From the NCBI GenBank assembly GCA_020073265.1, contig JAIQFN010000036.1, positions 1 to 60,195 of the forward strand: DNA of 60,195 nucleotides, in the 5' to 3' direction. The notes under the pieces are model-generated. The model did no database searches and was not told the origin of the DNA. It saw only the letters and a list, made by a program, of their open reading frames with translations. The translations under genes and the position numbers were made by a program. The stretch's first letter is position 1, and every line of letters starts with the position of its first letter. This DNA comes from Terriglobia bacterium (GTDB taxonomy: Bacteria > Acidobacteriota > Terriglobia > Bryobacterales > Bryobacteraceae). Below, piece after piece: positions 18,301-27,492 of the stretch.

Positions 18301-20577
18301 ATGCGATACGCCCGGCCTTTGTTCCTCGTGGCCATGCTGGCGATTCTGGTTGGGGTCGGGGTGACGTATTACGGCCGGCTGAAGCAGCGCTTCGCTAACG
18401 CGCCGGAAAAACCGAAAGCGCTCGCGCCCGGCACCGCGGCCAGCTATCACGGCTGGACGTACACGCACACTTCCAATCAGAAGATGGTGATCAAGGTAAG
18501 CGCCGACGACATGCAGGAGGTGGAAGGCAAGCAGGAGCTCTCCGGCGTTCAACTGGACATTTATCGCAAGGACGACGGCCAATACAATCGCGTGCGAAGC
18601 GCCAAGGCCGAGTTCGACATGGGCCAGGGGATTCTGTATTCCGACGGCGAGGTCGAGATCACCATGGGAATGAAGGTGGACCAGCCTGCCAGCGGGCGGC
18701 TGATGGTGATCAAGTCGTCCGGGGTGCGGGTGGAAAGCAAGACCGGCAAAGCTTCCACGGACCGGCCGGCGACGTTCCAATTCGATCGCGGCGAGGGGCA
18801 GGCGGTAGGCGCGGATTACGATCCCAACACGCGCGAGCTGAAGATGCGCAGCCAGGTGAAGCTGGTTTGGCAGGGCAAGGATCGCAAGAGCCCGCCGATG
18901 CATGTGGAATCCGGAGAGTTGAGCTACCAGGAGCGCGATCTGAAAGTCTACCTGTCGCCCTGGTCCAAGCTGACGCGCGAGACCATGACGCTCGACGCCG
19001 GACCAGCCATCGTCACGCTGGTATCAGGCGCCCTGAATCACGTGGAAACGACGCAGGCTCACGGCTCGGACGAGCGGCCGGCCCGCAAGCTGGAATACAG
19101 CGCGAACCATCTGGACATGGAATTCGACGACAGCAACCAGATCCAGAAGATCACCGGAACCGATCAGGCGCGCGTGGTTTCAACGGCGGATGCGACCGTC
19201 ACGACAGTTACGGCCGACCGCGTGGTCATGGATTTCGACACTTCCGGGGACTCCAGCCTGCTCCAGACGGCCCTGGCGACAGGTCACAGCATGGTGGAGT
19301 CCAAGCCTCTGGTGAAAGCGGGCGTCGATCCAGCCGACACGCGCATTCTCAAGAGCGATGTGATCCGCACCAAGATGCGTGCGGGCGGCCAGGAGCTGGA
19401 GTCGGTCCAGACCGAGTCGCCCGGGGCCATCGAGTTTATTCCCAACCGGCCCGGGCAGCCGCATCGCTGGATGAACGGCGAGCGCATTTCCATTGCGTAC
19501 GGCGAGAAGAACCAGATCCAATCGTTCCGCGCGAGCGCGGTCTCGACGCGGACGGAGAAGCCCAAACCCGCGGACGCCAAGACCGCTCCCGCTCCGGAAC
19601 TGACCTGGAGCAAGGATCTGGCGGCGACCTTTCAGCCCAATTCGTCGCAGCTCTCGAAGCTCGAGCAGTGGAGCGATTTCCGATATCAGGAAGGCGACCG
19701 GCGCGCCAAGGCCGATCGAGCGGTGCTCGACCAGCCCAACAACCGGATCGATCTGACCGGCGCGGCGCGCGTGTGGGATCCCACCGGCTCGGCCGACGCC
19801 GACAAGATCTTGCTGGATCAGAAGAGCGGCGATGTCAGCGCCGAAGGCAACGTCAGTTCCACGCGCATGCCCGATAAGACCAGCAAAGATTCGGGCGGCG
19901 GCGGGATGCTTTCCGAAGATGAGCCGCTGCACGCCCGTGCGGCCAAGATGCAATCCACCGAGAACAATCTCAAGATCCGCTACGAAGGCCACGCGGTGCT
20001 GTGGCAGGGCGCCAGCCGCCTGGAAGCCGACGTGGTGGAGATCGATCGCGAGAGTGAAATACTTAAGGCGCACGGCCACGTGGTGAGCCAACTGCTCGAT
20101 AAGGCCAAGAGCGATTCCAAGGACGCGAAAGGCGCGCCGGCTGCGAAGACCGCAACCAACCAGGGCGCTCGGGTGTTTACCATCGTGAGGGCTCCCGAGC
20201 TGGTGTACAGCGACGAGCAGCGGATCGCGGATTACAAGGACGGCGTGATTCTGGACCGGCCCAACATGAAGGTGAAGGCGCGCGAGATACGCGCGTTCCT
20301 GCGCAACAACAGCGACGATTCTTCTCTCGATCACGCCTTCGCCGACGGCAAGGTGGAGATCGAGCAGACGGCGCCGGGGCGCATCCGGAACGGCGCTTCC
20401 GAGCATGCCGAGTATTACGTGGACGAAGACAAAGTCATCCTGGAAGGCGGCAAGCCGCAGTTTACGGACAACGTCCGCGGAACCACGCAGGGCGAGAAAT
20501 TGACCTGGTTCTCCAAGGATGATAGGCTGCTGGTGAACGGAGTGCCCGCCAAGAGCGTGCTGCACCGCAAGAAGTAA
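18301..20577 (+). CDS. LptC/LptA-like LPS-export protein (fused periplasmic bridge)
   Basis: A 758-residue protein with one N-terminal membrane anchor (RPLFLVAMLAILVGVGVTYY), then an LptC-like beta-jellyroll region, and further C-terminal OstA/LptA-like repeats, e.g. ASRLEADVVEIDRESEILKAHGHV near 575 and ASEHAEYYVDEDKVILEGG near 710. LptC anchors the inner-membrane transporter and LptA bridges the periplasm; here both seem combined in one chain, far longer than E. coli LptC (191 residues). The start at 18301 has GGAGG 6 nt upstream, which excludes the ATG at 18286. lptB follows 9 bp downstream, confirming the LPS-export role. Confidence 0.85.
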   Translation: MRYARPLFLVAMLAILVGVGVTYYGRLKQRFANAPEKPKALAPGTAASYHGWTYTHTSNQKMVIKVSADDMQEVEGKQELSGVQLDIYRKDDGQYNRVRSAKAEFDMGQGILYSDGEVEITMGMKVDQPASGRLMVIKSSGVRVESKTGKASTDRPATFQFDRGEGQAVGADYDPNTRELKMRSQVKLVWQGKDRKSPPMHVESGELSYQERDLKVYLSPWSKLTRETMTLDAGPAIVTLVSGALNHVETTQAHGSDERPARKLEYSANHLDMEFDDSNQIQKITGTDQARVVSTADATVTTVTADRVVMDFDTSGDSSLLQTALATGHSMVESKPLVKAGVDPADTRILKSDVIRTKMRAGGQELESVQTESPGAIEFIPNRPGQPHRWMNGERISIAYGEKNQIQSFRASAVSTRTEKPKPADAKTAPAPELTWSKDLAATFQPNSSQLSKLEQWSDFRYQEGDRRAKADRAVLDQPNNRIDLTGAARVWDPTGSADADKILLDQKSGDVSAEGNVSSTRMPDKTSKDSGGGGMLSEDEPLHARAAKMQSTENNLKIRYEGHAVLWQGASRLEADVVEIDRESEILKAHGHVVSQLLDKAKSDSKDAKGAPAAKTATNQGARVFTIVRAPELVYSDEQRIADYKDGVILDRPNMKVKAREIRAFLRNNSDDSSLDHAFADGKVEIEQTAPGRIRNGASEHAEYYVDEDKVILEGGKPQFTDNVRGTTQGEKLTWFSKDDRLLVNGVPAKSVLHRKK

Positions 20578-20586
20578 GCACCCGTG

Positions 20587-21360
20587 ATGCGAACGCTTCA
20601 GACCGTCGAAATCTCGAAAAGCTACCGCGGCCGCAAGGTTGTCGATAACGTCTCGCTGTGGGTGAAGCAAGGCGAGGTGGTGGGACTGCTGGGACCGAAC
20701 GGTGCTGGCAAGACCACGTCGTTCTACATGATCGTCGGTCTCATCAGTCCGGATTCCGGGCGGGTGCTGATAGGAAACGGCGACGGCTCCGACGACATCA
20801 CCAACATGCCCATGTACCAGCGGGCGCGGCGCGGCATCAGCTATCTGCCGCAAGAGGCGTCGGTGTTCCGCAAGTTGACCGTGGAGGATAATCTCATGGC
20901 CATCCTGCAGACACTGCGGATGAGCCGGCGGGAACGGCGCGAGCGCATGAACCGCTTGATCGGCCAACTGGGTTTGGAGACGGTGCGCCACAACAAGGGC
21001 TACGCGCTATCGGGCGGCGAGCGGCGGCGCGTGGAGATCGCGCGCTCGCTGGTGATCGAGCCGAGCTTCCTGCTGTTGGATGAGCCTTTCTCCGGGATCG
21101 ACCCCATCCAGGTTCTGGAGCTGCAGCGCATCATCTTCGATCTGAAGAACGCGGGCATCGGAGTGCTGGTGACCGACCACAACGTGCGGGAGACGCTGGC
21201 GGTGACGGACCGCGCATACATCATCAACAACGGGAAGATTTTCCGCGCGGGCACGCCCGAGGCGTTGGGCAGCGATCCGGAAGTGCGCCGGGTGTACCTG
21301 GGCGAGAACTTCAATCTGGCGATAGAAACCGGGCGCTCCAGGATCGTGGCGGGAGACTAG
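20587..21360 (+). CDS. lptB: LPS-export ABC transporter ATP-binding protein LptB
   Basis: A 257-residue ABC ATPase with Walker [19 protein letters not shown]-loop [18 protein letters not shown], signature [15 protein letters not shown] and Walker [14 protein letters not shown]. The stretch [12 protein letters not shown] and the motif TDHNVRETL are diagnostic of LptB. It powers extraction of LPS from the inner membrane with LptFG, which are not in the window. It begins 9 bp after the lptC/A stop; a GTG at 20584 immediately precedes the ATG. Confidence 0.95.
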   Translation: MRTLQTVEISKSYRGRKVVDNVSLWVKQGEVVGLLGPNGAGKTTSFYMIVGLISPDSGRVLIGNGDGSDDITNMPMYQRARRGISYLPQEASVFRKLTVEDNLMAILQTLRMSRRERRERMNRLIGQLGLETVRHNKGYALSGGERRRVEIARSLVIEPSFLLLDEPFSGIDPIQVLELQRIIFDLKNAGIGVLVTDHNVRETLAVTDRAYIINNGKIFRAGTPEALGSDPEVRRVYLGENFNLAIETGRSRIVAGD

Positions 21361-21410
21361 ACCGGCGCGAGTTGCGCGGCCAGCGCTCCAACGCCTCGTA
21401 TAATTGTATT

Positions 21411-22196
21411 TTGGACCTGGAAAAAATACTCTTGCGCAAGGTCGGCGAGGCGGTGGGCCGCTTCCGGATGATCCGCGACGGCGATCGGGTGGCGGTGGCG
21501 TTGTCGGGCGGCAAGGACTCGCTCACGCTGCTCGAAGCGCTGCTGCTGCTGGCCAAGCGGGCTCCGGTTGAGTTTTCGGTGTGCGCGTTCACGGTGGAGC
21601 AAGGCAAGTTTCTGCGGCCGATCGCGCCGCTGGGGGAATATTTGAAGGAGCGGGGCGTCGACTGGACTTACTATCAGGACCGGCCGTCGCTGCGGCTTCT
21701 CGAGGAGCAGCCCGAGCATGGGTGCGATCTATGCAGCCGCTATCGGCGGCGCGCCGTGTACGAGATTGCGCGCGGGCTGGGGGCCAACGTGATCGCCTTC
21801 GGACACACCGCCGACGATTTTTGCGAATCCTTCTTGCGCAATGCGCTGTTCACCGGGCGCGTAAGCGCGCTGCCTCCGATCACCTATTCGCGCGACAAGG
21901 AATTTCGCTTGATTCGTCCGCTGGCGTTCGTGACCGAGGAGATCACCAGCCGCTTCGCGAGTTCTCTGGGTGCGCCCATCGTGCCGTGCGGATGTTCGTT
22001 GCGGACCGGCACGGTGCGGAAGTCGATTCGTGGGTTGTTCAGCGAGATCGAAAAGGACTATCCGCATCTCAAAGAGACGTTGCTTTCCGCGATGGGCAAT
22101 CTGGAGACGGATCGGCTGCTGGATCCGCGTTATCTTGATCTGGATGGGAAGAGCGAGCGCGCTGCGAGAGCGATATTGCCGATACTTACCGAATAG
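21411..22196 (+). CDS. ttcA: TtcA-like tRNA 2-thiocytidine synthetase (PP-loop protein)
   Basis: A protein of 261 residues with the PP-loop VALSGGKDSLTLLEALL, a CDLC pair around residue 105 and PCGCSLRTGT near 200, which fits the cysteine pattern of TtcA/TtuA-type thiolases that bind an Fe-S cluster. It thiolates cytidine 32 (or a related base) in tRNA. I place the start at the TTG at 21411 (DLEKILLRKVGEAVG); a TTG at 21372 is possible. A consensus TATAAT sits at 21399-21404, only 6 nt before the chosen start, so the mRNA may be leaderless. The assignment to TtcA rather than TtuA is by overall similarity. Confidence 0.8.
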   Translation: MDLEKILLRKVGEAVGRFRMIRDGDRVAVALSGGKDSLTLLEALLLLAKRAPVEFSVCAFTVEQGKFLRPIAPLGEYLKERGVDWTYYQDRPSLRLLEEQPEHGCDLCSRYRRRAVYEIARGLGANVIAFGHTADDFCESFLRNALFTGRVSALPPITYSRDKEFRLIRPLAFVTEEITSRFASSLGAPIVPCGCSLRTGTVRKSIRGLFSEIEKDYPHLKETLLSAMGNLETDRLLDPRYLDLDGKSERAARAILPILTE

Positions 22197-22228
22197 CGTG
22201 CACACGAGTGTGAACGCGGCACGCATTA

Positions 22229-22244
22229 GTGCGTGCGCCACAAC
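22229..22244. repeat. Dispersed intergenic repeat, copy 1
   Basis: AGTGCGTGCGCCACAA, found again at 36877-36892 and (first 14 bases) at 55291-55304. Each copy lies in a short gap just before or between genes. Confidence 0.6.
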
Positions 22245-22250
22245 CGACTG

Positions 22251-22670
22251 ATGAAGATTTTTCTGTACTATGTGGGCAAGGCGCGCGACGCGCACGCCAA
22301 TCGGATGGCGGACGACTACATCGAGCGGTCCGGGCGGTATGTCGGCTGCCAGATGCGGGAGATCAAGCCGGAGAAGTTCGATGCCTGGACAAAGCATCCC
22401 TCGGCGACGAAAATCCTTCTCGATCCTGGCGGCCGAAGTTTCGATTCCGCCGAGTTCACGAAGCTGGTGGTGAAAGCCGAACAGGAGTCGCGCGACCTGG
22501 TGTTTCTGGTGGGCGACGCGAACGGTCTGCCCGCAGGCTGGCGCGATCGGGGCGGGCTTCTGCTGTCGCTGTCGGCGATGACGCTGCCGCACGAGCTTGC
22601 GCGTGTGGTGCTGGCCGAACAGATTTACCGCGCGCTGGCAACCTTGCGCGGGCATCCTTACGCGAAGTGA
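22251..22670 (+). CDS. rlmH: 23S rRNA pseudouridine1915 N3-methyltransferase RlmH
   Basis: A 139-residue SPOUT methyltransferase: MKIFLYYVGKARDAHANRMADDYIERSGRY at the N-terminus, VFLVGDANGLPAG (SAM-binding knot) and the C-terminal LSLSAMTLPHELARVVLAEQIYRA. It methylates pseudouridine 1915 in helix 69 of 23S rRNA. The ATG at 22251 fits the family start; an upstream ATG at 22233 is within the dispersed repeat. Its stop touches the stop of the converging methyltransferase gene. Confidence 0.95.
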   Translation: MKIFLYYVGKARDAHANRMADDYIERSGRYVGCQMREIKPEKFDAWTKHPSATKILLDPGGRSFDSAEFTKLVVKAEQESRDLVFLVGDANGLPAGWRDRGGLLLSLSAMTLPHELARVVLAEQIYRALATLRGHPYAK

Positions 22671-23396
22671 CTACGGCTTGGCGGCCAGCACGCCGGCGAT
22701 GCCCGGAGGAAATCGAAAGCTGCCGTATCCCGACAGTTGGCGCGCGCGGAAACCACATCGATCCAGCATCCGGATGAGGTCCTGCGCGCGATAGAGACGC
22801 AGCGAGTGCGTTTCGCAGGTGCGCCGGTAGGAGCTGCCCAGCTTTCGAAACGTCACGATCCGCCGCCGCAGAAATTTCTGGCTCCGATTTCCTTCGATGT
22901 GCACCAGGATGGCCCAGCCGCGGCCCTCAGTCCACTTGCGCTCGGGCGTCTTGGGGATGCGGGACGGTTCCGCGATGTCGAAGACGAAAACGCCGCCGGG
23001 ACGCAGGGCGCGATAGACGCGGCGGAAGAGCCGGAGCAGGGCGGCGTGGCTATTCCGCTCATCAAAGGTATAGTTCAGACATTCGCCGGTCGAGGTGACG
23101 GCGTCGCAGCGCGGCAGCTCGACCCGGAGGAGCGAGCCGATTTTGAATTTCGAGCGCGGGGCGTTTCCGCGGGCGAGGCGGATCATGGCGCGCGATTGGT
23201 CGACGCCCCAGACATGGTAGCCGGCGCGGATGAGTTGGGCGGTCCAGCGTCCGCTGCCGCAGCCCAGGTCAACGACCAGGCCGTCGGCGACATGCTTGCG
23301 CTTCAGGATGTTCAGCAAGCCAGGCGCGGCGTTGCGCGCAAAATCGGTGAAGCCGACGTCGTGGATGTAGGCCAGGTCCTGGCGGTAACCTTGCAT
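22671..23396 (-). CDS. Class I SAM-dependent methyltransferase
   Basis: A 241-residue protein with motif I VVDLGCGSGRWTAQLIRAGY, the acidic loop GVDQSRAMI, and the motif SLLRVELPRCDAVTSTGECLNY, followed by LRPGGVFVFDIAEPS. It belongs to the large small-molecule/protein methyltransferase superfamily; the substrate is not evident. It begins 20 bp after the hypE stop on the same strand and may be the last gene of the hyp transcript, although a functional link to hydrogenase is not shown. Confidence 0.8.
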   Translation of the reverse strand: MQGYRQDLAYIHDVGFTDFARNAAPGLLNILKRKHVADGLVVDLGCGSGRWTAQLIRAGYHVWGVDQSRAMIRLARGNAPRSKFKIGSLLRVELPRCDAVTSTGECLNYTFDERNSHAALLRLFRRVYRALRPGGVFVFDIAEPSRIPKTPERKWTEGRGWAILVHIEGNRSQKFLRRRIVTFRKLGSSYRRTCETHSLRLYRAQDLIRMLDRCGFRARQLSGYGSFRFPPGIAGVLAAKP

Positions 23397-23416
23397 GCCT
23401 AACAGGATGACAAAAC

Positions 23417-24463
23417 TCAGCAGATGCGCGGGAGCTGTTCGACGAACGGAAGGTCGAGAATTCTGGAGCCGCCGATTTCGGTTTTGAGAACGGCCATTCC
23501 CGGATGACTCGCCACCACGCGTCCTATGATGCACGCGGCGCGGCCTTGCGGCAGGGTGCGCATGGCATCGAGCACGGCTGGAGCGCTGGACTCGGACACC
23601 ATGGCGACCAGCTTGCCTTCGTTGGCGACGAACAGCGGATCCATGCCGAGCGTCTCGCAGGCGGCCTTCACGTCTTCGCGCACCGGGACCGCGTTGGCGT
23701 CGATCTCGATGCCGGCGGCGGACGCAGCTGCGATCTCGCACAGCGAAGTGCCCAAGCCGCCGCGCGTGGGGTCGCGCAGGGTGTGCACTTCTCCAGCGGC
23801 GGTCATCGCCTCGACCAGGGCGTTGAGGGGAGCGGTGTCAGAGAAGATGGCGCCTTCGAACTCGAGGCCTTCGCGCTGGGACCAGACCGCCATGCCGTGA
23901 TCGCCGATGGTTCCGCTGACTAGGATCACGTCGCCGGGTTTGGCGTTGGACGCGGAGATGGAGACGCCGTCGGGGACCAGCCCGATGCCGGCGGTGGTGA
24001 TGAACAGCTTGTCGGCCGAGCCGCGGTTGACGACCTTGGTGTCGCCGGTGACGATCTGGACGCCCGCTTCCAGAGCCGCTGCGGCCATGGACTGGGTGAT
24101 GCGCGCCAGATCCTCGAGCGGCAGACCTTCTTCCATGATGAACGCGGCCGACAGGAACAGCGGGCGCGCGCCGGCCATCGCCAGATCGTTGACGGTGCCG
24201 TTGACGGCCAGTCTTCCGATGTCGCCGCCGGGGAAAAACAGCGGCGTCACGACGAAGGCGTCGGTGGTCAGAGCGATGCGCGACGGACCGACCTCGAGTA
24301 CGGCCTGGTCGTCCAATTTGCGCAGCGCGGGATTGTCGAAAGCAGGCAGGAAAAAATCGCGAACCAGTTGCGCCGTCAGCCGGCCGCCGCTGCCGTGGCC
24401 CAGCACGATGGTCTTGTGCTGCGTGATCGGTACCGGGCACGCCAGAGCGAACGGGGTGTCCAT
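23417..24463 (-). CDS. hypE: Hydrogenase maturation protein HypE (carbamoyl dehydratase)
   Basis: A 348-residue AIR-synthase-fold protein: IVLGHGSGGRLTAQLVRDFF at the N-terminus, NGTVNDLAMAGARPLFLS, and DPTRGGLGTSLCEIA. It ends in PRIC, the HypE C-terminal cysteine that receives the carbamoyl group from HypF and is dehydrated to thiocyanate for the CN ligands of [NiFe]-hydrogenase. It overlaps the SIS gene stop by 1 bp. The related selenophosphate synthetase SelD was excluded because its N-terminal Cys/Sec loop is absent and the PRIC end is present. Confidence 0.95.
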   Translation of the reverse strand: MDTPFALACPVPITQHKTIVLGHGSGGRLTAQLVRDFFLPAFDNPALRKLDDQAVLEVGPSRIALTTDAFVVTPLFFPGGDIGRLAVNGTVNDLAMAGARPLFLSAAFIMEEGLPLEDLARITQSMAAAALEAGVQIVTGDTKVVNRGSADKLFITTAGIGLVPDGVSISASNAKPGDVILVSGTIGDHGMAVWSQREGLEFEGAIFSDTAPLNALVEAMTAAGEVHTLRDPTRGGLGTSLCEIAAASAAGIEIDANAVPVREDVKAACETLGMDPLFVANEGKLVAMVSESSAPAVLDAMRTLPQGRAACIIGRVVASHPGMAVLKTEIGGSRILDLPFVEQLPRIC

Positions 24464-25089
24464 CAGATGATGTCCTCTTCGCCCAGCAGCACGTGGACCA
24501 TGTCCCAGAGGATGTGCAGCAGCGTGGTGTGCACCTCCTGGATGCGATGAATGCTGAAGGAAGGCACGGTGAGGCAATACTCGGCGATGTCCTTGGCGCG
24601 GCCGCCGTCTTTTCCGGCGAACCCGATGGTGAGCATGCCGAGTTCGCGCGCGGCCTTGAGCGCGTAGTTCACGTTGGTGGACATGCCGCTGGTGGAGATG
24701 CCCAGGACGACGTCGCCGGGCTGGCCGAAGAGGCGGAGCTGTTCGGAGAAGGATTGCGAAAAATCGCTGTCGTTGCTGATGGCGGTGAGCAGCACGCTGT
24801 CGTTGGTGAGGGCGTAGGCGGGGAAGGCGCGGCGCTTTTCGATGATGGGATGCACGAACTCGACCGCGACGTGCATCGCGTCGCAGGAACTTCCACCGTT
24901 ACCCATCACGAAGAGTTTGTGGCCGCTCGAGAGCGCCTGGGCGAGCCGGGTGCAGACTTCCTGCAACACATCCGCGTTGGCTTCGAAAAACTTGGCCTTC
25001 ATCTCCGCGCTCTCGCGGCATTTTCGAAGCACGGCGTCCTTGAACTCGGCCGGGGAGATGGGCGACAGCGCGGAGGCTTCGGTGGACAT
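24463..25089 (-). CDS. SIS-domain sugar-phosphate isomerase (GmhA-like)
   Basis: A 208-residue protein resembling sedoheptulose-7-phosphate isomerase: GHKLFVMGNGGSSCDAMHVAVEFVH, LTNDSVLLTAISND, GVLGISTSGMSTNV-like GISTSGMSTNVNYALK, and FSIHRIQEVHTTLLHILWDMV. Classical GmhA makes the first heptose precursor of LPS. Here the gene is embedded in the hyp operon: it starts 2 bp after the hypD stop and overlaps hypE by 1 bp. Whether it serves LPS or hydrogenase-associated metabolism is open. Confidence 0.9.
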   Translation of the reverse strand: MSTEASALSPISPAEFKDAVLRKCRESAEMKAKFFEANADVLQEVCTRLAQALSSGHKLFVMGNGGSSCDAMHVAVEFVHPIIEKRRAFPAYALTNDSVLLTAISNDSDFSQSFSEQLRLFGQPGDVVLGISTSGMSTNVNYALKAARELGMLTIGFAGKDGGRAKDIAEYCLTVPSFSIHRIQEVHTTLLHILWDMVHVLLGEEDII

Positions 25090-25091
25090 GG

Positions 25092-26210
25092 CTAGGCTTT
25101 GGCCTGGAGCGAATCCACGGCGACCAGGTGACGGCCGTAGTTGTAATAGGCGGCGCAAGCACCTTCCGCCGACACCATGGTGGCGCCCAGCGGCGTCTGG
25201 GGATTGCATTCCTTTCCAAAGGCCGGGCAGTCGGGCGGTTTCTTGAGGCCCTTGAGCACCTGGCCGCTGATGCAGACAGCCGGCTCTTTGGATTGGATGT
25301 TGGCGACTTCGAAGATGCGCTCGGCGTCGTAGTCGCGGAACTCGTAGTTGAGCTTGTAGCCGCTTTTGGGGATGATGCCGATGCCGCGCCAGCTTCGGTC
25401 GGCGATGGAGAACACGCGCTCGATCATTTTCTGCGCCGCCACGTTGCCGACCTGCTCGACCGCACGCGCGTACTGGTTCTCGACCTCAGCGCGCCCTTGC
25501 TCGAGCTGGCGGATGGCCATGAGCGTGCCTTCCAGCAGGTCCAAGGGCTCGAAGCCGGTGATGACGATCGGCACTTTGTAGCGAGCCGATATGGGCTCGT
25601 ATTCGCGATAGCCCATGATGGCGCACACATGGCCAGGTCCGAGAAAGCCCTGCACGCGATTGTAGGGCGATTGCAGGATTCCGGTGATGGACGGCGGCAC
25701 GATCACGTGCGAGACCAGCACGGAGAAATTTCGAATGTTCTGCGCGCGCGCCTGCCAGACCGCCATGGCGTTGGCGGGCGCGGTGGTCTCGAAGCCGATC
25801 GCAAAGAAGACCACCTTTTTGCCGGGATTGGCGGAGGCGATGCGCAGGCAGTCGAGCGGCGAGTAAACGATGCGCACGTCGCCGCCTTCGGCTTTCACGT
25901 GGAACAGGTCGCCGTTCGATCCGGGCACGCGCAGCATGTCGCCGAACGAGCAGAAAATGACGCCGGGGTGGCGGGCGATGGCATGCGCGCGGTCGATCAT
26001 ATCGAGCGGGGTGACGCACACCGGACATCCGGGACCGTGGACCAGTTCGACCTCGTGGGGCAGCAGATAGTCGAGGCCGTACTTGACGATGGAATGCGTC
26101 TGGCCGCCGCACACTTCCATCAGGACCCAGGGACGCGTGACCACGCGCTTGATTTCCGCGATCAATTTCTGCGCAACGGCGTGATCGCGATATTCGTCCA
26201 CGTACTTCAT
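25092..26210 (-). CDS. hypD: Hydrogenase maturation protein HypD
   Basis: A 372-residue HypD with all diagnostic motifs: [54 protein letters not shown], and the C-terminal Fe-S cluster cysteines in the segment with [18 protein letters not shown]. It holds the Fe(CN)2CO moiety with HypC during [NiFe]-hydrogenase assembly. It overlaps the hypC stop by 4 bp (ATGA), indicating translational coupling. Confidence 0.97.
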   Translation of the reverse strand: MKYVDEYRDHAVAQKLIAEIKRVVTRPWVLMEVCGGQTHSIVKYGLDYLLPHEVELVHGPGCPVCVTPLDMIDRAHAIARHPGVIFCSFGDMLRVPGSNGDLFHVKAEGGDVRIVYSPLDCLRIASANPGKKVVFFAIGFETTAPANAMAVWQARAQNIRNFSVLVSHVIVPPSITGILQSPYNRVQGFLGPGHVCAIMGYREYEPISARYKVPIVITGFEPLDLLEGTLMAIRQLEQGRAEVENQYARAVEQVGNVAAQKMIERVFSIADRSWRGIGIIPKSGYKLNYEFRDYDAERIFEVANIQSKEPAVCISGQVLKGLKKPPDCPAFGKECNPQTPLGATMVSAEGACAAYYNYGRHLVAVDSLQAKA

Positions 26211-26485
26211 GTTTGCGTTTCGGGGCTGTCGAATTGCGGCTCGGGTGATTCGATCTCGGTCAACTGATCCATTTCGGCCAGGTACTTGTAGGTGCGCGCG
26301 GCCTCCTGCTCATCCACCTTGCTGATGGCGAAGCCGACGTGGACCATCACGTAGTCGCCCAGCGCGGCATCGGTGACGTATTCCAGGCAGGCATCGCGCG
26401 TGATGCCGCCGAAATCGATCTTGCCCATGCGGACGCCGTTGCGTTCGTGAAACGCGACGATTTTCCCGGGAATGGCCAGGCACAT
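26207..26485 (-). CDS. hypC: Hydrogenase maturation chaperone HypC/HybG
   Basis: A 92-residue HypC beginning [12 protein letters not shown], whose Cys2 binds iron with HypD, with [12 protein letters not shown] and [21 protein letters not shown] following as in the family. It is first in the hyp operon. On the minus strand a TATAAT lies at 26503-26508, 17 bp before the start, a plausible -10 box. hypA, hypB, hypF and the hydrogenase subunits are not in the window. Confidence 0.96.
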   Translation of the reverse strand: MCLAIPGKIVAFHERNGVRMGKIDFGGITRDACLEYVTDAALGDYVMVHVGFAISKVDEQEAARTYKYLAEMDQLTEIESPEPQFDSPETQT

Positions 26486-26563
26486 AATTGGACCGTGGCC
26501 TCATTATAGCCCCGCGGAGTGGCGGGGGCGCCGGATTGGCGCGAAGCGGCGCCGCTTTTCGAC

Positions 26564-27481
26564 CTAGGCGGGATGGTACGGACGGCTGTAGTGGGTCGAC
26601 CAGCCGATCTCGTCCAGGTTGAGAACGCGGTGTGTCACCGCCTTCCGGTCCACTTCGATCAGCATATAGGCGTCCTCATCGTATCGGGTGGCGGCCATCA
26701 CCCAGTGCGGCGGTCCGAAGGTCCGCGCGAAATCGTACCACTTGTGCCAGTGGCCTGAGATGACGCGCTGGATCGAATCGCTGTACTTCCGCAGCAGAGG
26801 ATGCAACCCGTAGTCCTTCACTTCGACATCCAGGCAGATCCTCAGCGGAAAGTGGATGAAGACGAAGGTCGGCTTGCGCTGCGCCAGTTCGGCTTCGAGC
26901 CAGTTCAATTGCTCTTCGCCGAGCGATCCCTGGCCCTTGTCGTAGATGGCGCTCTTCGGATTCCAGGTATCACCGATGAAATTGTTCAGGTGGATGAACT
27001 TGAAATCCTTGTAATCGACCGAGTAATACGGTTTCAATCCGAACTTCTGCTGGAATAGATTGTGGCTGAACTCGCGGCTGACGCGAGGGACGGCATAGTC
27101 GTGGTTGCCGAAGCCGGCGTGGACTGGCATCTTGAACGCGCTGGTCAGCTCCAGGGCGCGGTCCACGCGCGTTTTGTGTTGGAAATAAAAATCCCATTCC
27201 GCTGACGGGTAGTTGTGGAAGTAATCGCCGACCAGGAAGACTCTCTCCATCGGCGGATTCAGGCTGTTGATGAAATCGCGCGCGGCGGCCAGGCGTTCGC
27301 CGGTCTTGAAGATGGTTTCGGTGTCGAGCGGATTGCCTTCCGGCCCCTTGTAGAACTCGTCGATGATGTGCGTGTCGGCAATCACGGCGAAATAAAAACG
27401 CTGCGGCGACGGCGCGGCCAGGGCGGTGATCCGCGAGGCGGCAGCGGCTCCCAGCAGGCTGGTGAATTGACGCCGGTTCAT
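26564..27481 (-). CDS. Secreted calcineurin-like metallophosphoesterase
   Basis: A 305-residue protein with a Tat-like signal (MNRRQFTSLLGAAAA) and the dinuclear-metal motifs VIADTHIID, FLVGDYFHN, GFGNHDY, IHFPL and GHWHKW. It is a periplasmic phosphoesterase of unknown substrate. A GGGAGGT is 5 nt upstream of the start, and the gene begins 12 bp after the TonB receptor stop, so both are probably co-transcribed. Confidence 0.88.
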   Translation of the reverse strand: MNRRQFTSLLGAAAASRITALAAPSPQRFYFAVIADTHIIDEFYKGPEGNPLDTETIFKTGERLAAARDFINSLNPPMERVFLVGDYFHNYPSAEWDFYFQHKTRVDRALELTSAFKMPVHAGFGNHDYAVPRVSREFSHNLFQQKFGLKPYYSVDYKDFKFIHLNNFIGDTWNPKSAIYDKGQGSLGEEQLNWLEAELAQRKPTFVFIHFPLRICLDVEVKDYGLHPLLRKYSDSIQRVISGHWHKWYDFARTFGPPHWVMAATRYDEDAYMLIEVDRKAVTHRVLNLDEIGWSTHYSRPYHPA

Positions 27482-27492
27482 TGCATACCTCC

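Noticed and set aside
23417-24463. HypE gene as selD (selenophosphate synthetase)
   Set aside because: Considered because of the selenoprotein nearby; the protein lacks the SelD N-terminal Cys/Sec loop and ends in the HypE motif PRIC.
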